This document shows positions 49,951 to 59,763 of a DNA stretch of 64,000 bases, piece after piece. The position numbers were made by a program, and so were the translations under genes. Within the stretch, counting starts at the first letter, position 1. The number at the start of each line of letters is the position of its first letter. The notes under the pieces are model-generated. The model made no database searches and was not told the DNA's origin. It saw only the letters and a program-made list of their open reading frames with translations. Source of the stretch: Ferdinandcohnia sp036965165 (lineage in GTDB: Bacteria > Bacillota > Bacilli > Bacillales > Bacillaceae_L); NCBI RefSeq assembly GCF_036965165.1, contig NZ_JBALOX010000068.1:1-64000 (forward strand), written 5' to 3'.

Positions 49951-50109
49951 ATGAAAAAGAACTTATTGTTTAAAATTGGAGCTTCTCTACTAGCAATTTT
50001 CTTAATGACAGCGTGCAGCAGTGAAGATACTGATCAACAGCCAGATACTGAAGAAACTGATACTGATCAAACAGAAACAGAGGATGGAGCAGAGGAAGAT
50101 ACAGAATAA
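49951..50109 (+). CDS. Small acidic lipoprotein
   Basis: 52 residues. MKKNLLFKIGASLLAIFLMT-AC is a signal peptide with lipobox MTAC (C22), followed by an acidic tail of Asp/Glu/Thr/Gln repeats (TEETDTDQTETEDG). GGAGG lies 11 bp before the ATG, slightly far. The tail is too short for a fold. No function known; similar short acidic lipoproteins exist in Bacillus. Confidence 0.7.
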   Translation: MKKNLLFKIGASLLAIFLMTACSSEDTDQQPDTEETDTDQTETEDGAEEDTE

Positions 50110-50164
50110 GCTTCTTAGTGATTTTCTTAGAGAAATATCCATCATGAAATAAAAAAGTAAAGTG

Positions 50165-50197
50165 AACGCCCTCTCTTCGACAAAAGAGGGCGTTTCT
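50165..50197. terminator. Bidirectional terminator
   Basis: AACGCCCTCT (50165-50174) and AGAGGGCGTT (50185-50194) followed by TCTTTTT. It serves the small lipoprotein gene and, read leftwards, pruA. Confidence 0.85.
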
Positions 50198-50199
50198 TT

Positions 50200-51747
50200 T
50201 TAAAACATTTCTGAAATTGTTTTTGCTTGCATGTGAAGGAGTAGGTAGTCTGGTCCACCCGCTTTTGAGTCTGTTCCGGACATATTGAAGCCACCAAATG
50301 GTTGATAGCCAACAATTGCACCTGTACATCCACGGTTGAAGTAAAGATTACCCACGTGGAAATCTTCCTTTGCTTTTTCGATATTTGCACGGTTATTTGA
50401 AATAACAGCACCAGTTAATCCGTACTCAGTATTATTGGCAATGTCGATTGCATGATCAAAGTCACGGGCTTTACTGAATGCCACAACAGGGCCAAAGATT
50501 TCTTCTTTCATGATGCGAGCGTCCTCTGCTACATCAGCAAAGATGGTTGGGTGAATGAACCAGCCTTTGGAGTCGTCACCTTCTCCGCCATGAAGAAGCT
50601 TTCCTTCCTTCTTTCCAATCTCAACATAGCTCATAATCTTGTCATAAGCACCTTGGTCATTAACCGGTCCCATAAAGTTTGCCCTTTGTGTAGGGTCACC
50701 CACTGTTAATTCTTTTGTTAATTCAACAGCACGGTATAGAACCTCATCATATACATCTTCAACGACAACTGCTCGTGAACATGCTGAGCACTTTTGTCCT
50801 GAGAATCCAAATGCAGATGCAACGATTGATTTAGCCGCTAATTCTAAATCTGCTTCTTTATCAACAACAATTGTATCTTTACCGCCCATCTCCGCGATGA
50901 CACGTTTTAACCAGATTTGACCTTCATTTAATTTGGAAGCACGCTCATAGATTCGTAGACCAACATCACGTGAACCTGTGAAACTAATAAAGCGAGTTTT
51001 CGCGTGATCTACTAAGTAGTCACCTACCTCAGAGCCACTTCCAGGAATAAAGTTAACAACCCCTGCAGGTAGTCCTGCTTCTTCAAGAACTTCCATAAAC
51101 TTTGCAGCAATTACTGGAGTTGTACTAGCTGGTTTTAGTAATACAGTGTTACCTGAAACTAAAGCAGCTGTTGTCATACCAGCCATAATCGCAAATGCGA
51201 AGTTCCAAGGTGAAATAACAACCCCAACACCTAATGGGATGTACGTAAAACGATTATGTTCAATTGGACGACTCTCTACTGGAATTCCATTCTTTAATTT
51301 TAACATTTGACGTCCGTAATACTCCATAAAATCAATAGCTTCTGCAGTATCTGCATCCGCTTCATTCCATGGCTTACCTGCTTCTTTTACGAGAATAGCA
51401 GAAAACTCATGCTTGCGGCGACGAACAATCGCTGCAGATCTAAAAAGAATATCAGCACGCATTTCTGGGCTTGTTTTTCTCCATGTTTGGAAAGTTTCAT
51501 GTGCAACCTGCATGGCCTTTTCGGCTAACTCACGGTTAGCTTTTGAAACACGGCCAATTACTTCTTCCTTGTTTGCAGGATTAACAGAGACGATTTTATC
51601 TTCGGTTGAAATGCGTTCACCACCAATGATTAGGTCATAATCATTGCCTAAATAAGCTTCGACAGTTTTAAGACCGGCTTCAAACGCTTTCTTATTTTCT
51701 TCAATTGAAAAATCCGTAAATGGTTCATGTTTATAAGGTACTACCAT
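50200..51747 (-). CDS. pruA: L-glutamate gamma-semialdehyde dehydrogenase PruA/RocA
   Basis: 515 residues. It oxidises glutamate semialdehyde (pyrroline-5-carboxylate) to glutamate with NAD. Visible: NAD motif FTGSRDVGLRIYE near 240, catalytic Glu in VIAEMGGKDTIVV near 285, and catalytic Cys in FGFSGQKCSACSR near 320. Length equals RocA of Bacillus. It completes the ornithine and proline routes begun by RocD. A sigma-A promoter with an embedded cre lies 45-73 bp upstream. Confidence 0.95.
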   Translation of the reverse strand: MVVPYKHEPFTDFSIEENKKAFEAGLKTVEAYLGNDYDLIIGGERISTEDKIVSVNPANKEEVIGRVSKANRELAEKAMQVAHETFQTWRKTSPEMRADILFRSAAIVRRRKHEFSAILVKEAGKPWNEADADTAEAIDFMEYYGRQMLKLKNGIPVESRPIEHNRFTYIPLGVGVVISPWNFAFAIMAGMTTAALVSGNTVLLKPASTTPVIAAKFMEVLEEAGLPAGVVNFIPGSGSEVGDYLVDHAKTRFISFTGSRDVGLRIYERASKLNEGQIWLKRVIAEMGGKDTIVVDKEADLELAAKSIVASAFGFSGQKCSACSRAVVVEDVYDEVLYRAVELTKELTVGDPTQRANFMGPVNDQGAYDKIMSYVEIGKKEGKLLHGGEGDDSKGWFIHPTIFADVAEDARIMKEEIFGPVVAFSKARDFDHAIDIANNTEYGLTGAVISNNRANIEKAKEDFHVGNLYFNRGCTGAIVGYQPFGGFNMSGTDSKAGGPDYLLLHMQAKTISEMF

Positions 51748-51791
51748 TCTATTTTTCGCCTCCCATTGTAGTCTTAAAGCTTAACAATATC

Positions 51792-51820
51792 ATTCTACTA
51801 AAATAAAGCGCTTCCATCAA
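51792..51820 (-). promoter_or_regulatory. pruA sigma-A promoter with an overlapping CcpA cre site
   Basis: On the minus strand TTGATG-N17-TAGAAT forms the promoter. The spacer contains TGGAAGCGCTTTAT (51816-51803), a cre-like palindrome around AAGCGCTT, three bases away from the strict cre consensus. Placed between -35 and -10, CcpA binding would block transcription. Confidence 0.7.
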
Positions 51821-51906
51821 ATTAAAAACGTTTTTCGTAATATTCTGTAACCTTCATATCCAAAAAAACAAGACCTACCGCCAAGGTTAGATCTTGTTTT
51901 TCCAGT

Positions 51907-53133
51907 TTAATTATAGACATGTACCGTCGGTTCCGTTTCTCCTGCATCCCTTATTATGACACTTTCTGCACCATTTTCAGATTCGATATATACTTGAAGT
52001 GAAATATAATTATCAAAATGCTCCATAATTAGGCCCGTTACATATTGGGTAAATCCGATGACCTCTGATTTCCCATAGAATTGCATAGGAATGGTTAAGG
52101 TTAACTCCTGTAATTCATCATTCTTGTAAAAGCCTTTTCCGACTACTGCAGTGAAATTCGGGAAAAAGTCTGCAATCGCATCAGAAAAGTTTTGTACCAT
52201 TAACGAATCTTCACGATTATTATTTTTTGCCTCATTTGATGGGAAGAAAAAATACTTTTCATTAATGGTTTCCCACTTTCCAATTTTTGAGGAGTTCCCA
52301 TCTACTTTTGCATTCATAATAAAGTTCCCTGGAGCAACAGAGCTAGCTGCCTGCTGTTTAAATAAAGCGACAACGATAGGAACATCACGAATACTTTCAT
52401 AATCTTTCTCAGTTCGAATTCGGTTAATGATTTCCTCAGCTGCTATTTTTCCTTCTCTCTCGATATCAGCATCGGAAATCTCTACATCTCTCGGATAACC
52501 GCCCATCGAAGCCGGGAGATTATAATAGTGATGGGAGTTCATGCCAATCCCAATGACAATCCCGCCAATCTCTAATTTATCCTCATTATTTTTTATTAAA
52601 TAGTTCTGCTCCGTAATTGCTCCAATATAAATTGGGCTTTTTTGCATCGCCGCTTCATATCCTGGATCCTCATCCGGTGTATCAAAAACTGGGTTTAGCC
52701 CTTCATTAGGCAATTCTTTTACGTTTTTTGATTTTTTCGCTTTCGCTTTCGCCTCTTCATAAGCTTTTTGTTGAGCATCAGATCTTTTTCGCTTTAACCA
52801 GTCTTGAATCGTATTTTTTTCTAAATACTGACCTTCCTGGAAAAAGTATTTATTTGATGGGAATGAATCCTGAGCGATTCGCATCAATCCCGTCTCAAAT
52901 TCATCAATATCTAAACGGTTATTAATATAAGCTGAGACAATCCCCCGTGCTTTTCCTGTTTTATAAGGGATCACCGCTTTATAATAGGAATCTGATATAT
53001 TATATCTAGGTATGATGGCTTTTTCTGCTTTTTTATCTGAATCCTGAACGACCTCTGTCTCTTGGCCAAATTTCGGAGCACAACCAGATAAGAGCAGCAA
53101 CAACGCCAAACCTAGAATGTATAGGTTTCTCAA
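51907..53133 (-). CDS. camS: CamS-family sex-pheromone lipoprotein
   Basis: 408 residues. A signal peptide ends in lipobox LLSGC (C18), then the CamS domain starts (IIPRYNISDSYYKAVIPYKTGKARG). In enterococci and staphylococci its signal peptide is a pheromone precursor; in Bacillus (YerH) the role is unknown. TTG start at 53133, 7 bp after GAGGTG. It follows ligA by 13 bp in the conserved pcrB-pcrA-ligA-camS order. Confidence 0.9.
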   Translation of the reverse strand: MRNLYILGLALLLLLSGCAPKFGQETEVVQDSDKKAEKAIIPRYNISDSYYKAVIPYKTGKARGIVSAYINNRLDIDEFETGLMRIAQDSFPSNKYFFQEGQYLEKNTIQDWLKRKRSDAQQKAYEEAKAKAKKSKNVKELPNEGLNPVFDTPDEDPGYEAAMQKSPIYIGAITEQNYLIKNNEDKLEIGGIVIGIGMNSHHYYNLPASMGGYPRDVEISDADIEREGKIAAEEIINRIRTEKDYESIRDVPIVVALFKQQAASSVAPGNFIMNAKVDGNSSKIGKWETINEKYFFFPSNEAKNNNREDSLMVQNFSDAIADFFPNFTAVVGKGFYKNDELQELTLTIPMQFYGKSEVIGFTQYVTGLIMEHFDNYISLQVYIESENGAESVIIRDAGETEPTVHVYN

Positions 53134-53146
53134 GTTCGAACACCTC

Positions 53147-55153
53147 TTATTTCCTTAGTTCTTGTACCAGTCTATCCTCATCCCAAATCTCTATTTGCAA
53201 ATCTTGCGCCTTTGTAAGCTTCGAGCCTGCTGCTTCACCTGCAATTAGAAGGTCTGTGCTTTTACTTACACTTCCTGTAACCTTTCCTCCTAGAGCTTCA
53301 ATCTTTGCTTTAGCGTCATTTCTAGTTAATTGCTCAAGCTTACCAGTAAGGACGACGGTCTTTCCTGCAAAGTAGGAATCACTATCTTCCACTGATACAA
53401 GCTTAGGGCCCTTATATTCCATATTTACCCCGTATTCACGCAGTTCATTTAAAAGGTCATGAACCTCTGGTTGCTCGAAATAGGTGACAACTGCATCTGC
53501 CATTTTTTCACCGATTTCATTAATTGAAGTTAGTTCTTCCTCGGTCGTAACTTGTAGCTTCTCCATCGTTTCAAAATACTGTGCCAGTGTCTTTGCAGCC
53601 TTTGCCCCCACATGGCGAATTCCTAAACCAAATAAAAGCTTTTCTAAGGAATTCGATTTCGATGCCTCAATGGCAGTAAGCAAATTATCTACTGATTTTT
53701 CACCCATTCGCTCAAGTTGGATTAGCTGTTCATGCGTCAATGTGTAAATATCGGCAACATCAGTAATCAGTTTTTCATCAAATAATTGTGAAATGACCTT
53801 TTCTCCGAGGCCGTCAATATTCATCGCGTTACGGGAAACGAAATGAATCAAACCTTCCCTAATCTGTGCAGGGCATTTCGGGTTGATACAGCGTAATGCT
53901 ACTTCTCCATCTAAGCGGACCAAATCACTGTCACATTCTGGACATTGTGTCGGCATAAAGAACTCTGACTCTTCGCCAGTTCTTTTTTCAACAAGAACAT
54001 TCACAACCTCCGGAATGATGTCTCCTGCCTTTTTCACAACAACCGAATCTCCAATTCGAATATCCTTTTCACGGATTAAATCCTCATTATGAAGAGATGC
54101 CCGTTGAACGGTTGTACCCGCAACACGAACGGGCTCTAATATTGCTGTTGGCGTGATAACACCGGTTCTTCCTACACTTAGCTCGATATCAATCAGCTTT
54201 GTAACAACCTCTTCTGCCGGAAACTTATAGGCAATTGCCCAACGTGGACTTTTTGCTGTAAAACCGAGCTCATCCTGTTGGTCAAATGAATCAACCTTTA
54301 TCACAATTCCATCAATATCATACGCAAGGGATGGACGTTTTTCTGTCCATTCCGAAATATAATCAAGGATTTCCTCAACGGTTGCACATTTTCTACGTTC
54401 AGGGTTTGTTTTAAACCCTGCTTCATCTAGCATATCAAGGCCTTCACTATGGGAATCAACGCCTAGATTCGCAGTGTTAGCAATGGCATATAAAAAGATA
54501 TCTAGATTGCGGCTTGCGGCAATTTTCGGGTCAAGCTGCCTTAATGAACCGGCTGCTGCGTTCCGTGGATTTGCAAATGGTTCTTCTTCGTTCTCAAGTC
54601 TTGTCGCATTTAGCTTTTCGAAGGATTTTCTTGGCATAAAAGCTTCCCCGCGCACCTCAATATCAAGTGCCTTCTTTAAACGAAGGGGAATGGAACGAAT
54701 GGTCTTTAAATTAACGGTAATATCTTCTCCAATTTCACCATCACCACGTGTTGAGCCTTGAAGAAAAAGTCCTTGCTCATAGCGAAGCGACACAGCAAGA
54801 CCATCGATCTTTAGCTCGCACACATAAGAAATAGAATCCCCAACTGCCTGTCTGGCACGACGGTCAAAATCACGCAAATCCTGCTCATTAAATGCATTTC
54901 CTAGACTCAGCATGGGAATTCGGTGCTCTACTTTTTGAAAGGATTCAAGAACCTGTCCACCGACGCGGACTGTAGGGGAATCCCCCGTCCTTAATTCCGG
55001 GAAATCCTCCTCAAGCTGGATTAACTCCCGCATTAACCGATCATATTCTGCATCTGGTACAGAAGGTTTATCCAACACATGGTATTCATAATTGTACTGA
55101 TTTAAAAGCTCATGAAGTTCACGAACTCTTTCTTGTACTGCCACTTTGTCCAT
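53147..55153 (-). CDS. ligA: NAD-dependent DNA ligase LigA
   Basis: 668 residues, the exact Bacillus length. The Ia domain is followed by the adenylation site CELKIDGLAVSLRYE (K near 113), an OB fold, a four-cysteine zinc finger (CPECDSDL, CINPKC), helix-hairpin-helix repeats (DGLGEKVISQLF) and a C-terminal BRCT domain (about 590-668). Seals nicks in replication and repair. ATG at 55153 (MDKVAVQERV) follows GAGG; the frame is open to 55243 without support. Confidence 0.95.
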   Translation of the reverse strand: MDKVAVQERVRELHELLNQYNYEYHVLDKPSVPDAEYDRLMRELIQLEEDFPELRTGDSPTVRVGGQVLESFQKVEHRIPMLSLGNAFNEQDLRDFDRRARQAVGDSISYVCELKIDGLAVSLRYEQGLFLQGSTRGDGEIGEDITVNLKTIRSIPLRLKKALDIEVRGEAFMPRKSFEKLNATRLENEEEPFANPRNAAAGSLRQLDPKIAASRNLDIFLYAIANTANLGVDSHSEGLDMLDEAGFKTNPERRKCATVEEILDYISEWTEKRPSLAYDIDGIVIKVDSFDQQDELGFTAKSPRWAIAYKFPAEEVVTKLIDIELSVGRTGVITPTAILEPVRVAGTTVQRASLHNEDLIREKDIRIGDSVVVKKAGDIIPEVVNVLVEKRTGEESEFFMPTQCPECDSDLVRLDGEVALRCINPKCPAQIREGLIHFVSRNAMNIDGLGEKVISQLFDEKLITDVADIYTLTHEQLIQLERMGEKSVDNLLTAIEASKSNSLEKLLFGLGIRHVGAKAAKTLAQYFETMEKLQVTTEEELTSINEIGEKMADAVVTYFEQPEVHDLLNELREYGVNMEYKGPKLVSVEDSDSYFAGKTVVLTGKLEQLTRNDAKAKIEALGGKVTGSVSKSTDLLIAGEAAGSKLTKAQDLQIEIWDEDRLVQELRK

Positions 55154-55172
55154 ACATCCAATCCTCGCTTTC

Positions 55173-57401
55173 CTAATTTGACTTTGTGATTGGAGCAAAT
55201 TTTGCAAGTAATCGTTTGATTCCAGTAGGACTAGGGAATGCAATATCCAATTCCTTCGATTCCCCTTCTCCTTTTACACTGACGACCGTACCAATTCCCC
55301 ATTTTTTATGCTCTGCCTTGTCGCCAACCTTCCAGCCAATTTCATCTCCACCAGTTGATTGTGCAATTGGTTTTGAGAAGACTCTTCGTTCAGGTTGTCT
55401 CGAAGGTGAAGATGATGAAGAAAACGGTGTACGCATTTGCTGCCTACGCTGTTCACCTAAATCTTCGAGAAGCTCTTCTGGAATTTCCGCAATAAAACGT
55501 GATACTGGATTCATTGACGTCCGACCATATAGAGTTCTCATTTGTGCATTCGATATATATAATTCTTCCTCTGCTCTTGTGATTCCCACATATGCAAGTC
55601 GGCGCTCTTCCTCCATTTCGGCCTCTTCCATAAGAGAACGACTATGCGGAAAGACCCCTTCTTCCATTCCCATTAAAAAGACCACAGGGAACTCAAGTCC
55701 TTTTGCAGAGTGCAGAGTCATCAAGACAACTGCATTATGTTTATCATTTTCATCTTCGTCAAGCTTATCAATGTCTGCTACCAATGCTAAATCAGTTAAA
55801 AAAGCAACCAGACTCTTATCATCGTTAGCCTTCTCAAAGTTTTGCGTAACAGATAAAAATTCTTCGATGTTCTCAATTCGACTTTGGGATTCAAGCGTTT
55901 TTTCAGTCTTTAACGCTTCTAGGTAGCCAGTTTTCTCTAACACGTTCTCGACCAATTCAGTAACCGATAAGTAATCCTGCATTTGGTCCCAATTGTTGAT
56001 TAAATCGCGAAACTCACGTAATGAATTGGTTATTTTCGCACTTAAACCAATTTGCTCAACCTCCAGCAACGCTTGGAATATCGAAAGGTCTTGTGCAATC
56101 GCATAATTTGCAATTTTATCAATCGAGGTCGCACCAATTCCACGCTTCGGCACATTAATAATTCGAGTTAAACTAATATCGTCATCTGGATTTGCAATCA
56201 CGCGTAAGTACGCTAAAATATCTTTTATTTCTTTACGATCATAGAACTTTATACCGCCGACAATTTGGTAGTTGATATTGGATTTAAGTAAAACTTCCTC
56301 CATTACACGGGATTGTGCATTGGTTCGATATAAAATCGCGATATCCTTATAGGAACGGTTTCCACCATCTACAAGTTCACGTATTTTTCCAGCCACAAAC
56401 TGTGCTTCCCCAGACTCACTGTCCGCACGGTAATAGAAAAGCTTTTTCCCTTCATCATTCTCCGTCCAAAGATTTTTGGCTTTACGATTCATATTGTTTT
56501 GGATGACTTGATTTGCTGCCTTCAGGATTCTTTGTGTTGAACGGTAATTTTGTTCAAGAAGAATCACTTTTGCATTTTTATAGTCCTTTTCAAATGAGAG
56601 GATATTGGCAATATCAGCCCCACGCCAACGATAGATGGACTGATCGGAATCCCCTACAACACATAAATTTTTAAAACGCAAAGCAAGGAGCTTAACTAGC
56701 ATATACTGTGCACGGTTTGTATCCTGATACTCATCCACATGAATATATTGAAACTTGCGTTGATAGAATTCCAACACCTCAGGAATCCGCTGGAAAAGCT
56801 GAATGGTCGTCATAATCAGATCATCAAAATCGAGTGCCTGGTTTTTGCGAAGTCGTTTTTGATACAACTTATAGACATCACTTACAATTTGCTCATACAT
56901 ACCACCCGCTGTTTTCTCATAATCCTCCGGTGTTTGTAATTCGTTTTTCGCACCGCTAATGGTACCGAGAATCGTACGTGGATCAAATTTCTTCGGATCG
57001 ATGTTTTTTTCTTTTAGAATATTTTTGATAACCGAAAGCTGGTCAGTTGTGTCCAAAATTGAAAAATTCCGGCTGAACCCCATGCGATCGATATCTCTTC
57101 GTAAAATTCGAACACACATGGAGTGGAACGTTGAAATCCAGATGTCCTCAGCCGCGCCGCCCAAGATCCCTTGAACACGCTCCTTCATTTCACGAGCAGC
57201 CTTGTTTGTAAAGGTAATCGCTAAAATATTCCATGGCGCAATTTGCTTTTCCACCATTAAATACGCAATACGGTGTGTCAGAACCCGAGTCTTTCCACTC
57301 CCCGCGCCGGCCATTATTAAGAGTGGACCATCTGTCGCTTTAACCGCTTCTTGTTGTTGTTCGTTTAATCCCGTTAACAATTTATTGCTGATAAATTGCA
57401 A
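55173..57401 (-). CDS. pcrA: ATP-dependent DNA helicase PcrA
   Basis: 742 residues of the UvrD/Rep superfamily-1 helicases. Motifs: Walker A AGAGSGKTRVLT, TFTNKAAREMKER (Ia), VDEYQDTNRAQ (II), QNYRSTQRIL (IV) and VVFLMGMEEGVFP (V/VI). The C-terminus has the PcrA tail (WKVGDKAEHKKWGIGTVV) that binds RNA polymerase in Bacillus. I prefer TTG at 57401 (MQFISNKLL), the position family members start; GTG at 57410 is the alternative. ligA follows 19 bp later. Confidence 0.95.
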   Translation of the reverse strand: MQFISNKLLTGLNEQQQEAVKATDGPLLIMAGAGSGKTRVLTHRIAYLMVEKQIAPWNILAITFTNKAAREMKERVQGILGGAAEDIWISTFHSMCVRILRRDIDRMGFSRNFSILDTTDQLSVIKNILKEKNIDPKKFDPRTILGTISGAKNELQTPEDYEKTAGGMYEQIVSDVYKLYQKRLRKNQALDFDDLIMTTIQLFQRIPEVLEFYQRKFQYIHVDEYQDTNRAQYMLVKLLALRFKNLCVVGDSDQSIYRWRGADIANILSFEKDYKNAKVILLEQNYRSTQRILKAANQVIQNNMNRKAKNLWTENDEGKKLFYYRADSESGEAQFVAGKIRELVDGGNRSYKDIAILYRTNAQSRVMEEVLLKSNINYQIVGGIKFYDRKEIKDILAYLRVIANPDDDISLTRIINVPKRGIGATSIDKIANYAIAQDLSIFQALLEVEQIGLSAKITNSLREFRDLINNWDQMQDYLSVTELVENVLEKTGYLEALKTEKTLESQSRIENIEEFLSVTQNFEKANDDKSLVAFLTDLALVADIDKLDEDENDKHNAVVLMTLHSAKGLEFPVVFLMGMEEGVFPHSRSLMEEAEMEEERRLAYVGITRAEEELYISNAQMRTLYGRTSMNPVSRFIAEIPEELLEDLGEQRRQQMRTPFSSSSSPSRQPERRVFSKPIAQSTGGDEIGWKVGDKAEHKKWGIGTVVSVKGEGESKELDIAFPSPTGIKRLLAKFAPITKSN

Positions 57402-57472
57402 TTTCGTCACCGTCCTATCTCAATATCGTACATACGTTCTATTTTATCCTATTTCAGAGTAAAATTCCATGC

Positions 57473-58159
57473 TTATCCCTTAACAGCATGTACTGTTTTT
57501 AAGGCCATATTTATGTCTTCATAAATAATATTTCCAACGACAACTGTGTCTGCCAGCCCGGCCATTTCTTTTGCTTGCTCGGCTGTCTTGATTCCACCGC
57601 CATAAAACAGTTTTGTTGTTTGTAGATTATTTTTTACTGCTTCAACTATTTCCTTATCACCATAGGTTCCGCTATATTCCAGATAAAAGAGAGGGAGCGA
57701 AAACATTTTCTCCGCCATTGTCGCATAGGCTACGACGTCATCCTTGCTTAAAGAAGCATTGGCACCAGTTAGCTTAGCAGCCTTGCAGTCTTCGTTAAGG
57801 ATGCAATAACCCTGCATAATCATCTCATCCCAATTCATAACTTCTCCATATTCCTTTACCGCCTCATGATGCAAGCCCATCATCCATCTTGTGTCACTGC
57901 TATTTAAAACGGTTGGAATAAAATATAAATCAAAGCCAGGTGTGACTGACTCTATATTTGAAATTTCTAAAACAACAGGTACAGTATAACGTCGGATAAG
58001 AGCCATTAAGTGAAGGACATTGTCCAGAGTAACTCCATCAGTTCCACCAACAATTATCGCATCTGTACCTGATTCACATATTGCGTCTAAATATTCATCG
58101 CTGATTTCCTTGTTCGGATCCAGCTTAAAAACATGTCTCCATTTTCTAAAATCGTACAT
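57473..58159 (-). CDS. pcrB: Heptaprenylglyceryl phosphate synthase PcrB
   Basis: 228 residues, TIM-barrel, GGGP-synthase family. It joins heptaprenyl diphosphate to glycerol-1-phosphate in Bacillaceae. Visible: FKLDPNKEIS, VGGTDGVTLDNV and FYGGGIKTAEQA (phosphate loop). The ATG at 58159 follows GGAGG at a good distance; the in-frame ATG at 58192 has no such site. 71 bp before pcrA. Confidence 0.93.
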   Translation of the reverse strand: MYDFRKWRHVFKLDPNKEISDEYLDAICESGTDAIIVGGTDGVTLDNVLHLMALIRRYTVPVVLEISNIESVTPGFDLYFIPTVLNSSDTRWMMGLHHEAVKEYGEVMNWDEMIMQGYCILNEDCKAAKLTGANASLSKDDVVAYATMAEKMFSLPLFYLEYSGTYGDKEIVEAVKNNLQTTKLFYGGGIKTAEQAKEMAGLADTVVVGNIIYEDINMALKTVHAVKG

Positions 58160-58309
58160 GAAGATCCTCCATTCATCATTCCATTCCTCCATTATAACAA
58201 AACTACACGCATCTATTAATACCTAGGTGGATTTCATAATATTTCTATTTTCTATAACCTCACCAAAGAAAAAAGCCGAAACCCGAGGTTCCGACTTTGC
58301 TGAATAAAG

Positions 58310-58612
58310 TTATTGATTTTCCGATTCTTTCACACGGTCGAGTGCCATTTGATAGGCATCATTACCATAGTTCAAACAACGCTTAACACGTGAAATCGTT
58401 GCTGTACTAGCTCCTGTTTCCGTTTCAATCTTATGGTATGTGTTACCTTCTTGAAGCATTCTTGCAACCTCAAGGCGTTGAGCTAATGACTGAATTTCGT
58501 TAACTGTACATAAATCATCAAAGAAACGATAGCACTCCTCAAGGTTGTTGAGTGAAAGGACTGCATTAAATAATTGATCAAGTTCTTTCCCACGTAGTTT
58601 ATCAATTTGCAT
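58310..58612 (-). CDS. yerC: TrpR-like YerC/YecD-family DNA-binding protein
   Basis: 100 residues, all helical, with the TrpR-like HTH LAQRLEVARMLQEGNTYHKIETETGASTATISRVKRCLNYG. The role in Bacillus is unclear; the family is linked to chromosome or growth control. GGGAG lies before the ATG. Located between yerB and pcrB, its usual place. Confidence 0.9.
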   Translation of the reverse strand: MQIDKLRGKELDQLFNAVLSLNNLEECYRFFDDLCTVNEIQSLAQRLEVARMLQEGNTYHKIETETGASTATISRVKRCLNYGNDAYQMALDRVKESENQ

Positions 58613-58644
58613 ATATATAGTATCTCCCTTTTTAAGATCTTCTA

Positions 58645-59697
58645 TTAATTTCCAAACGAAACAGCGCCTACGATTCCTGGTGATGTCGGAATAATATTAA
58701 TCCATGTTTTTCCTGGAACAAAACCAACTTCTTCCCCATTCACAAAAGGAACAATTCGTCCATCGACATTTCTCCACTCAATTTCCTGTGCTTTACCTTT
58801 TTGAAGTAAATAGCCTTTACCTCCAGATGTCACATCAATTTCTCGTCTGCCATAATCATCAATAAAGCGATGATTCATTTCAACGATAAGCACATTATCA
58901 AGTAGTACCGGTGTATTTGTTTCCCGGTCTACTGTTTGATCGCCTCCGCTATAACGCTCATACTTTCCTTTATCTTGATTATAATCATAGACTGCAGCAA
59001 AAGTATCTCTTGATGAATAGGATACTCGAACATGTTCAGCTAGTGTTCCTTCAATTCCATCTACTTCGTCCTCAGATAAAAATGCAAAGCTTGGTACTTC
59101 TTCTTTCATTGAATACCCTTGTTTGTCTGCTCCTTTTTCAATATTTTCAAATGAAATATACGAATTATGTGGAGCAACATTATGATCAGCCCTCCAAAAA
59201 AGAGTGCCATCATAAACCATTCCATTTATGTTGTCTATCTTACCGCTGTTTAGAATTTGCTGGGCTTCAGGGCTCCATCCGTGTGCGACATATAAGGCAT
59301 CAAAGCCTTTGCTCAACTCAATATAATAATCTCTCGCACTACGAACAGGTCCAATAATCTCTGGTTCCTCACTTTGGAACACGGCCAAAAAGCGTGTCAC
59401 ATCTCCCTCAGCTAACACTTCATACACAATATCAGCCATATGTAAACCTGATTGTGGACGTGCTTGCGGGTGATTGTTGACCATCACAGCAAATGGACGA
59501 TTGTTTACATCTTCATTTGTTCCAATCCCTGTTAGTGGGAAAACGTGATCAAAATCTTGACTTGGTTCTTCTTTTGCAACTGGATCAGTCTGTTTTGGTT
59601 CATGCTCTTCCTGCTGTTTCGCTGCCTCTTCTTTATTGCTACATGCAGTGGAAAGAAGTAAAAGGAAAATTCCTAGAATGAATAAAGTCTTTTTCAT
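58645..59697 (-). CDS. yerB: DUF3048 lipoprotein YerB
   Basis: About 350 residues. A signal peptide ends in lipobox LSTAC (near C18), then a charged linker, then the two-part DUF3048 domain (LTGIGTNEDVNNRPFAVMVNNHPQARPQSGL; VGPVRSARDYYIEL). An outer-surface protein of unknown function; a link to peptidoglycan or to PcrA has been suggested for Bacillus. ATG at 59697 gives a normal signal peptide; GTG and ATG upstream are in frame. Confidence 0.88.
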   Translation of the reverse strand: MKKTLFILGIFLLLLSTACSNKEEAAKQQEEHEPKQTDPVAKEEPSQDFDHVFPLTGIGTNEDVNNRPFAVMVNNHPQARPQSGLHMADIVYEVLAEGDVTRFLAVFQSEEPEIIGPVRSARDYYIELSKGFDALYVAHGWSPEAQQILNSGKIDNINGMVYDGTLFWRADHNVAPHNSYISFENIEKGADKQGYSMKEEVPSFAFLSEDEVDGIEGTLAEHVRVSYSSRDTFAAVYDYNQDKGKYERYSGGDQTVDRETNTPVLLDNVLIVEMNHRFIDDYGRREIDVTSGGKGYLLQKGKAQEIEWRNVDGRIVPFVNGEEVGFVPGKTWINIIPTSPGIVGAVSFGN

Positions 59698-59763
59698 AAT
59701 CGAGCACACAACCTTTATTAAAATGTATAAATGCGCCTTCATAAGGATAAATCCTTTTATATT

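Noticed and set aside
51748..51850. Sigma-54 promoter for pruA, as in rocABC
   Set aside because: No TGGCAC-N5-TTGC is present. A clear sigma-A promoter with a 17-bp spacer is.
55186..55926. Plus-strand open frame of 246 codons, Ser-rich
   Set aside because: It is the complement of the 3' end of pcrA. The Ser/Pro-rich translation is typical for an antisense frame.
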